A stretch of 64,000 bases of DNA from positions 12,230,501 through 12,294,500 of the forward strand of contig OZ014411.1 in assembly GCA_963965975.1 (NCBI GenBank). Direction: 5' to 3'. The position numbers and the translations under genes are program-made. The notes below the pieces were generated by a model, which had not been told where the DNA came from, made no database searches, and worked only from the letters and a program-made list of their open reading frames with translations. Shown here piece by piece: positions 1-12,200 of this stretch. This DNA is from Xestospongia bergquistia. Its lineage: Eukaryota > Porifera > Demospongiae > Haplosclerida > Petrosiidae. Positions within the stretch are counted from its first letter, which is position 1; the number at the start of each line of letters is the position of its first letter.

Positions 1-72
1 GCTGTACTTTTATAGGACGATCATAACATTTGCTGTCTTTGTGTTTTCTCATGTGAGCTGATATCATAAACC

Positions 73-75
73 ATG
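73..75 (+). other. possible one-codon initiator exon (ATG directly followed by GTAAGT)
   Basis: An ATG preceded by ACC is followed at once by a perfect donor, GTAAGT, at 76. There is an in-frame TAA at 67-69, so any coding would start here. The donor is phase 0 and would join the phase-0 acceptor of the first ankyrin exon at 3295, giving M-NDSLIESARKG. A second good acceptor lies at 308-309 (polypyrimidine tract then CAG), which would add only about 19 codons before a stop. This is a candidate only; the gene could equally start left of the window. Confidence 0.25.
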
Positions 76-1011
76 GTAAGTACATTAAACAATAAACATA
101 TAGTCCTATTGCTAAATATTACTCAGTCATAAGTAACAGGAAATAACATTCATCCTGCTTTGTTAGATAGTTTATGGATCACTCCATGAAGATTAGAATA
201 GTTCCTAATATTTAATAATATTACTGCAAGCTAATGTTTACTATTCATAATTATTAATAACTAACTGTCTGCAACTTATTTCTATATAATTACATATTTT
301 TCTTCCAGGCCCCAATAAATAGTGAACATGAGATGAACTATCTCTGTAACCATTGTTATATAAACCATTAAAGTGACTCATGTACTTATACTTAGTCTCT
401 CTAAGATTTTTCTATATGTATGTGTAACCTTGTTGTTAAATGAAAAGTTTGATATGCCCAATAAGCTTCATATGGCAAAACTAGGCTTTTATTTATATAC
501 ATACTTTATATTGAAGTTTCTAAAAGAAATATTCAAAAAATTCGATCATTTTGTGAATTTTGCCACTAGAAACCACAAGAATGAGAGGAATCCAATAGTA
601 TCAAAATTAATTAGGGTCATTCTCTGCAGCCAATATTTTAATGTAAGTAAAATAAACATTGCAAGATTACAATATGTAATGTGTACAGATTGTCCTAAGC
701 AAATGAAGACTAACCATTTATACTATGGTTTATGTGATATAAAAAAAATTATTAATATACCTAATCAATGAAATTTAGGATTTATCAATTATAATGCTCA
801 CCAAATTTCACATGGCATATGCAATGTACTACACAATCCAAAGATTATTCTAGGCCATACTGTATCTATATACACTGTATTACATTGTCCATAATGTTAT
901 GTATAGTAGTTTCTATTTCCATTTATGTAACTGTTTATAATAACAACTAATAATATTTTGTATCTACTCAATATGAAATAATTGTTTGGTACCTGCTCAC
1001 CTATACTATTT

Positions 1012-1254
1012 CGTCTATTCCCAAAAGAACAATTCACCTACTCCCATTTTCGTCTATTCCTAAAAAATCAGTTCTGTTCACCTACTCCCATTTCGCCTAT
1101 TCCCAAAAGAACAATTCTGTTCACTTACTCCCATTTTCGTCTATTCCCAAAAAATCAGTTCTGTTCACCTACTCCCATTTCGTCTATTCCCAAAAGAACA
1201 GTTCTGTTCACTTACTCCCATTTTCGTCTGTTCCCAAAAGAACAGTTCCGCCTA
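1012..1254. repeat. minisatellite, six copies of a 43-44 bp unit
   Basis: The core CGTCTATTCCCAAAAG recurs at 1012, 1051, 1094, 1138, 1181 and 1225 (spacing 39, 43, 44, 43, 44). Two variants partly alternate, one reading AAAAGAACA and one AAAAAATCA after the core. The open frame across it is a by-product of the repeat and I do not regard it as a gene. Confidence 0.85.
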
Positions 1255-1874
1255 CTAAATGATCAAAAGAATCATTTCTTCTGATAAAATCTTATCAAGT
1301 GTTAAGATAAACAGTTTACATGATAATAGTATGTACACCATGCAGTATACGACCAGTAAAGTTATGTCATCATAAAAGAATAAAATATTTGCTTCAAATC
1401 CACTGACAAAAATTATTTATGTACTAAACATGAATTCATGTTACTGCTTGTAATTCATATATCAGTAGTGTAGTGTTAATACTAGAATAGATTATTGTAA
1501 TAATCTAACTTGACCATACTGTCTATGTAGTTACTATGATTATTACATTTACTATCTTCTTAAACAAATTTTATGTAGCTATGTTTTGTTTGTACTATCG
1601 TTGAGAAATCAGTGCTAAAATATGACATGATGATACAAAAAATATGGATTTAAAGTCCAATTGTTGTAAAATGTGCCACTTTTGTAGCCAAGATGTGACA
1701 TTGTTGCAATTAGATTATGAGAAGGATTATAATAACTATTATCACGATATTACTCATCTTTAGTTAATAATGCAGAAACTTTGTGGCAGAGTCTACTACT
1801 ATATCTTGTTTACTGTATATACTTTCTCATTTTGCATGACATCTTACATAGACAAATGAAAAGCACTAAAGTGC

Positions 1875-2486
1875 TTAACCCCGCTGCGGTCTTATCCAGA
1901 GACCTCCTAGAGTGACGTATCTCACGTGATGCGCAAGACGATTATTGATGACTCAGCATTTCTCTTCAATCAAAGGGAAAAAGCTTTGCCTTTTAGTGCT
2001 TTACACTCCAATTGACAAAAGGTTCAATACTTTCCAACTTCTTAGTAAAAGTTAGTGATTCTCCAATGACAGCTATGGTGCTAGTATTTTTAGTTCGCAC
2101 TCAATGTATCGACAAAGATAACTGCCAAAAGTTAGTAAAGCTGTCATAACTTTCCAAAGAAGTATTTTTGCAAAAATTCTCACTTTGAAAAGTTAGAAAA
2201 TGTCATAAGCTGTATGCAGGAGGTTTTTATTGAATTTTCGAGTCTTTACTGAAAGCTGTGCTTTTTTCAAATGTTTTTCAGACTTTTAAAGCTTTTTGTT
2301 CGTTTGACGCTCCTTTTGGTAGTATTTATAAGAAGTGCAGAAGTTTTGCTACCGTCCACTATAGTTTGGTGGCTACCAGTGCCGTGTTTGCCGAGTTAGA
2401 GCTGTTTAAAACCATTTGTCCGGGTAACAGACACACACACACACACAGACTCCTCGCTATGCGCCCACGCACAGCGAGGTTATTAA
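1875..2486. mobile_element. possible TTAA-flanked non-autonomous transposon
   Basis: The block is visibly richer in GC than its surroundings. It begins TTAA-CCCCGCTGCGG and ends CGCACAGCGAGG-TTATTAA, so the ends form an imperfect inverted repeat (CCYCGCTG) beside TTAA or TATTAA. It contains a CACGTG box near 1933, AGTGCTTT-type short repeats and an (AC)n run at about 2430-2447. No transposase is visible. TTAA target use is typical of piggyBac-like elements, but the ends are too imperfect for a firm class. Confidence 0.35.
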
Positions 2487-2779
2487 CCTCTTAATTTGAG
2501 AGAAGAGGTGATCTGAGGGTGGCGCAGGCAAAGCTGGTACCCAAACACTGAACCCTGTGTTTGGAGTGCTAAATGTTTGGAATAGCAGTAAGTGAAGTGT
2601 ACATACATAATCTACAGATAAAGGATTAACTGAAAAAGCTGCCATCTTAGTGCCATCTTTTATTCAACCTACAACAGCATGTCTGACTTTTCATAAATAT
2701 TATGGTTAATGTGCAAGTTCTTGCACTAAAATTTCTTGTCTTGCTAAAAACGTTTGGTTATTTTTCTCCTGCTTGAAAA

Positions 2780-3294
2780 AATATATTCCATTAAATATAC
2801 TTAAGTTACTAAGTTATAGTTTAAATAGGGTTAAATTATGTTTACTAATGAATTGATGTCCTTGTGTAGAGTTTATTCAAAAGATTCTTTTACTGTTTAT
2901 TTCTTTCTTGCTTTAGTTATTGTTATTTTAAGACAATCTCAATTGCTATTTCTCATATAAATACTGTATAATTTATCAAGCAGCTATAAAACATCATTTA
3001 TATGGAATACCTGTAAAGTTTTTGTTACAGGTTTTAGATATGTTAAGTGATATTGCAAGGTAATGTAATGATGTTAGTCTGTTTGTGTTAGCCCTAGATA
3101 TAATACTGAGTTAAAGATTGTCACTGTATCAATCATGTTTCTCTTAAGATTGCATACATTACTAATTTGATTAAGCAAATTTTCAAACTTTTATTAGCAA
3201 TGAAATAAAATGATCAGCAAGTTGCTGATAATATTTTTAAACTATATATTTGAGGTTTTAAAACTATATTATTAGTGTTTTTGTTTTTACTTAG
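2780..3294 (+). repeat. intronic flank duplicated at 19410-19972
   Basis: The sequence upstream of the first ankyrin exon of module A reappears, diverged, upstream of the first ankyrin exon of module B. Both contain GTTTACTAATGAATTGATGT and the run around GGAATACCTGTAAAGTT. The copies become alignable from about 2780 and 19410. The tandem duplication that made the two modules therefore included intron sequence 5' of the first ankyrin exon. Confidence 0.75.
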
Positions 3295-6200
3295 AATGAC
3301 AGTCTAATTGAATCTGCTAGAAAAGGAGATTTGTCTGGAGTAGAAAATGCTATCTTAATAGGAGCCAATGTAAATGCTATGTCTTTGGTAAGTCTATTTA
3401 ATTTTATTGTACAAAAGAATATGAATGAAGCAGCTAGTCTGAAATATCTGAATATGAAGAATGTTATAATTGTGAGCCTGCCTTGGTTACTATAAAAATC
3501 TTTGTACTCTGAATTGCTAAGAACTTATGATATGTATCCAAATTATTGTTAAGGTAATAATAATTATTGAGAATTGCCTAAGCAATAGATTCTTGCAGGC
3601 TTCATATATTTATTGGGTCCATGTATGTTTCTACTATTGGTTTCCTGTGTTAGTGGTAAAATTAGACAGTTGATGATAGAATTTCATTATACAACTAAAA
3701 AAGGTCATACTGATATTGTTGAAATATATCGATGTTGTTAATAAGGTAATTCAGATCATGAGAATAGGTATACTTTACTCTAATCTTTAATCAGAACAGA
3801 ACATAATTAGATACATTATCAAAATATGCCTTAATTGACTAATGAGATTGTTCCTTTACAGGTCAATTAATAAATATTTCACCTCCAAGAGAGATGTACA
3901 AGTTATTATGCATTTTTTTTCAGAGGCCATTCTTAGCTATTTGATTAAAATTGATAAATTATAAAGTGGTCCTGGAAGCATTAATCAAGCAATGACTGAG
4001 ATTTAGGTATGAACTTGATGAATGTTGCTGACGAATTACAGTGGTAGTCTTGTTTTTATATTGATGACATTATAGTAAGAGTTGTTGATAGTAGTTTGTG
4101 TCAAGTTAAGAGTACTTGATGTGACTGATACTTTTTCAAAGTAGATAATATGTTATCTAGGTTTATAATGTACTAGTGTACTCATGTAATATCTTTACAA
4201 CAGTGTTAGTAAAGATAATGTACAATCTATAGAATATATTACCTTTGTTAACATTAATGGGGTTACTGTATTATATTTAGGAAGGATTGACTTCAGTTAT
4301 ATTAGCTGCATATAATGGACACAAAGATGTCGTTTCAATTTTAATACTGAGAGGAACCAATCTAGAACTTATTAATTGATGCATTAAGTATTTAAACACA
4401 TATGCTAAGATTATAAATCAAGAGCTAAAATATTTGGAGCGTAATCTGGTTATTTCAAAAGATCTCCCTTTTGCTCCGAATAACTAAAAACTTATCAAAT
4501 TAATTCATGTTAATGTTAAGATAATAATAATTAACAAGTACTGCCTAATCAATGTATTCCTGCAGACTTCATATTTTATTGTGTCCCTGTATATTTCTAC
4601 TATTGGTTTGCTATGTTAATGGTCTAAGTTGACAATTGAAGACTTGTCTTTATTACAATAGGATAGATGGTCGGCTCTGCAGGAATACATTGATTTTGAG
4701 TTTAATTTGTTCATTCACTTTAGTTTATACAATAATTGCATGTGATAAATGAAGTGATAAATAAATTAAATTGCATCATTTAACTGCTGACTAATTTTGT
4801 AGACATTAAACAAAACAAAGAGGAGATTTTAAAAGTCACTTTGTCCCTGAGTCTGTAACTGACTCATAGGGTTCATTGTTTAAGATCTTTTAGAGTGAAT
4901 AGAGTAAAGAGACATTCTAAATTGACAAAACTAAAAATGTAGGCAAGTGGAGCAAATTTATTTTAGAAATTTTTGGCCTGGACATTGTCATGTTTGTGTG
5001 TTGATGATGATGATGATGAATGGACAGATTAGTCATGACAATAACAGGATTCCTAGGGATGTCTGTCCTTAAAGTATTTTAGTACAAGCTGAACAAACAG
5101 TAGGGATTGTATGTTGTCTGTGGTTAGGACATTGCACTTTTTAAAGTTGGCTTTAGAAAAATTCTGTAAGGCAGTATCTGCATGAACTAAGTAATGACTA
5201 CATATGAGAGATCAATCTTTGATTCTTTTTACACTACTTGATCAACAGTCATTTATACATCTTAATATGATTTTATGTCAGTAATTCCAAAACTTCTTAT
5301 TTCTGGGAAGACAACTAATACTGTTTTTAATTAAGTTTTAAAAAAAGGCTTAAAGTTGTAGTGTATGTTAAGGCATATAAGGATGTTAACGAAGTAATGT
5401 CTCTCATGATAGCATTGGTGAAGTTGTATACATAGTCTAATAGCCTCATTTAGTCTATATTATGCTCATAGCTAAATAGCAAGTATCCAATATGAACTGC
5501 CATTTTCCTGGATACATTAAATAGCTCTACTGCAATTATTATTGTTTATGTTATATTATGAATCCTGAGCTTAATTATTTTGAGCCTAATCTGGTTATTT
5601 TAAAAATGCCCTTTTTACTTCAAATTACTGAAAACTTTTGAAATTTATCTATATTATTTTTTAATAGTATAATAATTGTCAAGTGTTGCCTAATCAATAT
5701 TGGATATTTGTAGGCTTCATATTTTTATCAGTTCTGTGTATGTTTTTACTATTTATTTTAGTGTGTTAGTGGTCTAATTTGACAGTTCATGATCTCTCTT
5801 TTATTATAATAGGATGGATGGGCAGCTCTTCATTGAGTTTAATTGGGTTATTATAAAAATCTCCTTTTTACTTCAAAATATTAAGAACTATTGAGATTTA
5901 ACCATGTTATTATTAAGGTAATAATAATTATCCAGTCTTGACTAATCAATGTATACTTGTAGGCTTCATATTTTTATCTGTGCCATAGATGCTTTTCCTA
6001 TTTATTTAGTGTGTTAGTTGTCTAATGTTTGTATTTATTTAGTCTGTTAGTGATCTAAATTGACAGTCAATATTTGTCTTTCATTACAATAGGATGGATG
6101 TGTGGCACTTCATTATGCAAGTATTAATGGACATAGTAATGTTGTTGAAATATTACTCAACCATAATGCTGATATCGACATTGTTACTAAGGTAATTCAG

Positions 6201-9200
6201 ACCATGAGAATGAGTGAGCTTTACTCTAATCTTTAAACTGTGGTGAAGAGATAATAACTAGATATTTATCATGGTATTTGTTAATTGACCAATGAGATAA
6301 ATAAATTGTTGACCTCTTTTAATAGTGTTTAAGTTATTATAAACTTTTGTGTAAGGCTGTGGTTTCTAAGGTTATAACAAGTAATTTTGCTAAAACTGCT
6401 TTTTATAAGTCAATTAATTTTATTTATTATTACAATTGTTTAAATTTGTAATAATAATTCAGCAGTTTATGTAATTTAAAGATCTTGCATACAGAAGACA
6501 ATGTTCCTAAACTATTAAATATAAAAATGACTGAGATTTAAATATAACTTGAGGAATGTTTACGACAAATTACAGTGGTAGACTTGTATTTGTATTGATT
6601 AGATTATAGTAAGAGTTGTTGAGAGTAGTTTGTTTAATTAAGAGTAGTTGATGTGACTGATATTTTTAAAAGTAGATATAATAGGTTTATAATTTAGTTC
6701 ACATTAATGGGATTATTGTAATATATTTAGAAGGGGTCAACTCCAGTTATGTTAGCAGCAAAAAATGGCCACAAAGATGTAATTTCAATTTTAATGCAGA
6801 GAGGAGCCAATCTAGATCTTGGTGATGCAGTAAGTATTTATGTGCATATGTTATATTATAAATCCAGGGTTTCATCATTTTGAGTTTAATTGGGTTATTA
6901 TAAAAATCTCCTTTTTACTTCAAAATATTAAGAACTATTGAAATTTATCCATGTTATTGTTAAGGTAATAAGAATTATCTAGTCTTGACTAATCAATGTA
7001 TACTTGTAGGCTTCATATTTTTATCTGTGCCATAGATGCTTTTCCTATTTATTTAGCGTGTTAGTTGTCTAATGTTTGTATTTATTTAGTCTGTTAGTGA
7101 TCTAAGTTGACAGTCAATATTTGTCTTTTATTACAATAGGATGGATGGGTGGCTCTTCATTATGCAAGTTTTAATGGACATAATAATGTTGTTGAAATAT
7201 TACTCAACCATAATGCTGATATCGACATTGTTACTAAGGTAATTCAGACCATGAGAATGAGTGAGCTTTACTCTAATCTTTAAACTGTGGTGAAGAGATA
7301 ATAACTAGATATTTATCATGGTATACATCAATTGACCAAGGAGATAAATAAATTGTTCACCTCCATTAGTAGAGTTTAAATTATTATATACTTTTGTCTA
7401 AGGCTGTGGTTTCTAAGGTTATAACCAGGGATGTGTCAAGCATTTTGGTGCTTGTGCTTAAGAGTGCTTTAAGCACTTTTTTTGAAGTACTTGCAAGTGC
7501 TTTGAAGCATTTTGTTAATCAAAGTATTTGTGCCTGTACTTGTGCTTAAGCACTTAGTATAGTGCTTAGTAGTTTTTAGGCCAGACTGTTTCTGGTTGTC
7601 TGATAGTAAATTTGAAAAACTACTATTTATTCATTGTAATAAAAATTTTGAATTAACAATCTTATTAATATAAAATAAAGTACATGTTCTTATGCTTGTG
7701 CTCAAAGCTCTTTTAAAATGCTTTGACTTGGTACTTGAGCACTTTTTGTAGAAGTGCTTGAAAAAATGCTTAATGCTTCAAATACTTTTTAAAGTGCTTA
7801 CGCTTGTGCTTTAAGTACTATAGTGAGTGCTTGACCCCATCCCTGATTATAGCATGTAATTTTCCTAAAACTGCTGAGGTATTTTTAAATATTTTATAAG
7901 TCAATTTAGTTATTATTACAATCATTTTGATATTGTTCAATATTACTCGACCATAATGCTGATATCGACATTGTACTAAGGTAATTCAGATCATTGGAAT
8001 GAGTGAGCTTTACTCTAATCTTTAAACTGTGGTGAAGAGATAATAACTAGATATTTACCATGGTATTTGTTAATTGACCAAGGAGATAAATAAATTGTTG
8101 ACCTCTTTTAATAGTGTTTAAGTTATTATAAACTTTTGTGTAAGGCTGTGGTTTCTAAGGTTATAAGAAAGTAATTTTGCTAAAACTGCTTTTTATAAGT
8201 CAATTAATTTTATTTATTATTACAATTGTTTAAATTTGTAATAATAATTCAGCAGTTTATGTAATTCAAAGATCTTGCATACAGAAGACAATGTTCCTAA
8301 ACTATTAAATATAAAAATGACTGAGATTTAAATATAAACTTGAGGAATGTTTACGACGAATTACAGTGGTAGACTTGTATTTGTATTGATTAGATTATAG
8401 TAAGAGTTGCTGAGAGTAGTTTGTTTAGAGTAAGAGTAGTTTTTAAGTAGGTTTATTGTTGTTTAGGTTTGTAATGTACTAGTGTACTCATGTAAAACAT
8501 TTACAATAGTGTTAGTAGTAGATATAATTTACAATTGTTATAATATATTCCCTTAAATCATATTAATCTGGTTACTGTAATATATTTAGAAAGGGTCAAC
8601 TCCAGTTATGTTAGCAGCAAAAAATGGCCACAAAGATGTAATTTCAATTTTAATGCAGAGAGGAGCCAATCTAGATCTTGGTGATGCAGTAAGTATTTAT
8701 GTGCATATGTTATATTATAAATCCAGAGCATCATCATATTAAATTTAATTGGGTTATTATAAAAATCTCCATTTTATTTCAAAGTACTAAGAACTATTGA
8801 AATTTATCTATGTTAACGTTAAGGTAATAATAATTATCCAGTCTTGACTAATCAATATATACTTGTAGGCTTCATATTTTCATCAGGGCCATAGATGCCT
8901 TTACTTTTATTTAGTGTGTTATTGGTCTAATTTGACAGTCAAATATGTGTCAAGATGTAGCATACAGAAGACAATGCTCCTGAACTGTTAAACAAGCAAT
9001 GACTAAGATTTAAATATAAACTTTATGACGAATTACATTGATAGTCTTGTATTTGTATTGTTGAGAATATAGTAAGAGTTGTTGAGAGTAGTTTGTTTAA
9101 TTAAGAGTAGTTGATTTGACTGATAGTTTTAAAAGTAGATATAATAGGTTTGTAATTTAGTTCACATTAATGGGATTATTGTAATATATTTAGAATGGAA

Positions 9201-12200
9201 TGACTCCAGTTATGTCAGCTGCAAAAAATGGCCACAAAGATGTGATTCTGATTTTAATAGAGAGAGGAGCCAATCTAGATCTTGTTGATGCAGTAAGTGT
9301 TTAATATATGCATATGTTATATTATAAATCCAGAGTTTCATCAGTTTGAGTTTAATTGGGTTATTATAAAAAAATCCATTTTACTTCAAAATACTAAGAA
9401 CTATTGAAATTTATCCATGTTATTGTTAAGGTAATAATAATTATCCAGTATTGACTAATCAATATATACTTGTAGGCTTCATATTTTTATCAGGGCCATG
9501 GATGCTTTTACTATTTATTTAATGTGTTGGTGGACTAATTTAACAGTCAAATATTAATTTTGTCTTTTATTACAATAGGCTGGATTGGTGGCTTTTCATT
9601 ATGCAAGTAGTAATGGACATACTGATGTTGTTGAAATATTACTCAACCATAATGCCGATATCAACATTGTTACTAAGGTAATTCAGATCATGAGAGTGAA
9701 TGAGCTTTACTCTAATCTTTAATCTGTGGTGAAGAGATAATAACTAGATATTTATCATGGTATGCATCAATTGACCAATTAGATAACTAAATTGTTCACC
9801 TCCACAGTAGTGTTTAAGTTATTATACACTTTTGTCTAAGGCTGTTGTTTCTAAGGTTATAACATGTAATTTTACTAAAACTGCTGCGTTATTTTTAAAT
9901 TTTTTATAAGTCAATTTATTTATTATTACAATCATTTTAAAATTTGTAATAACAATTCAGCAATTTATGTTACTCAAAGATGTTGCATACAGAAGACAAT
10001 GTTCCTGAAACTGTTAAACGACCAATGACTAAGATTTAAATATAAACTTGATGATGAACTACAGTGGTAGACTTGTATTTGTATTGTTGAGATTATAGTA
10101 AGAGTTGTTGAGAGTAGTTTGTTTAATTAAGAGTAGTTGATGTGACTGATAGTTTTAAAAGTAGATATAATGTTGTCTAGGTTTGTAATGTCCTAGTATA
10201 CACATGTAATACATTTACAATAGTTAGTAGAGATAATTTACAATTGTTATAATATATTCCCTTGGTTCAAATTAATGGGTTTGTTATAATATATTTATAT
10301 TATAATATATTGACTAATGTAATTGCTTCATTACAAGTAAAGAAATATATTATACTCCTCTCGAAGAGGTGTATAGATTATTATACACTTTTGTCTGAGC
10401 CTACAGTTTCCAAGGTGATAAGAAGCAACTTTGCTAAACTTACTGCATTATATTTAAATTTTATATATGTCATTTTATTTATTATTGCAAACAGTTTTAA
10501 ATTTAGATTTGCAATAACTAAGTGAGCAGTTTATTGTACTCAATAATGTTTGATATAGAAGATAGTGCACCTAAAAGCATTAAACAAACAATGAGTAAAA
10601 TTAAAGTATGAATTTAAGGAATGCTGATGGTGAATTATAGTGGTATAGCCTTATATTTGTATTGATGAGATATAGTAAGAGTTGACAGTTCGTGATTTCT
10701 CTTTTATTACAATAGGATGGATGGGCAGCTCTTCAATGTGCAAGTCAAGAAGGACATACTGATGTTGTTGAAATATTACTCAACCATAATGCTGATATTG
10801 ACATTGTTAATAAGGTAATTCTGATTATGAGAATGAGTGTGCTTTACTCTAACTTTAATGTCCTAGTGTACTTATGTAATGCATTTACAATAGTGTTGGT
10901 AGAGATAATTTACAATCGTTATAATGTATTGCCTTAGTTCACATTAATGGGATTATTGTAAAATATTTAGAATGGAACGACTCCAGTTATGTCAGCTGCA
11001 AAAAATGGCCACAAAGATGTGATTCTGATTTTAATAGATAGAGGAGCCAATCTAGATCTTGTTGATGCAGTAAGTGTTTAATATGTGCATATGTTATATT
11101 ATAAATCCTGAGTTTCATCATTTTGAGTTTAATTGGGTTATTATAAAAATCTCCTTTTTACTTCAAAATATTAAGAACTATTGAGATTTAACCATGTTAT
11201 TGTTAAGGTAATAATAATTATCCAGTCTTGACTAATCAATGTATACTTGTAGGCTTCATATTTTTATCTGTGCCATAGATGCTTTTCCTATTTATTTAGC
11301 GTGTTAGTTGTCTAATGTTTGTATTTATTTAGTCTGTTAGTGATCTAAGTTGACAGTCAATATTTGTCTTTTATTACAATAGGATGGATGGGTGGCTCTT
11401 CATTATGCAAGTTTTAATGGACATAGTAATGTTGTTGAAATATTACTCAACCATAATGCTGATATCGACATTGTTACTAAGGTAATTCAGACCATGAGAA
11501 TGAGTGAGCTTTACTCTAATCTTTAAACTGTGGTGAAGAGATAATAACTAGATATTTATCATGGTATTTGTTAATTGACCAATGAGATAAATAAATTGTT
11601 GACCTCTTTTAATAGTGTTTAAGTTATTATAAACTTTTGTGTAAGGCTGTGGTTTCTAAGGTTATAACAAGTATTTTGCTAAAACTGCTTTTTATAAGTC
11701 AATTAATTTTATTTATTATTACAATTGTTTAAATTTGTAATAATAATTCAGCAGTTTATGTAATTCAAAGATCTTGCATACAGAAGACAATGTTCCTGAA
11801 CTGTTAAATATGACTGAGATTTAAATATAAACTTGAGAAATGTTTACAACGAATTACAGTGGTAGACTTGAATTTGTATTGATTAGATTATAGTAAGAGT
11901 TGCTGAGAGTAGTTTGTTTAGAGTAAGAGTAGTTTTTAAGTAGGTTTATTGTTGTTTAGGTTTGTAATGTACTAGTGTACTCATGTAAAACACTTACAAT
12001 AGTGTTAGTAGTAGATATAATTTACAATTGTTATAATATATTCCCTTAATTTATATTAATCTGGTTACTGTAATATATTTAGAAAGGGTCAACTCCAGTT
12101 ATGTTAGCAGCAAAAAATGGCCATAAAGATGTAATTTCAATTTTAATGCAGAGAGGAGCCAATCTAGATCTTGTTGATGCAGTAAGTATTTATGTGCATA

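Noticed and set aside
373..771. 132-codon open frame near the left edge
   Set aside because: Low-complexity, AT-driven residues (many I, K, N, F), no domain, no splice context; likely chance.
2258..2494. Open frame running through the AC repeat
   Set aside because: Ends in CA-repeat translation (HTHTH) and inverted-repeat DNA; best explained by the repetitive element, not a gene.
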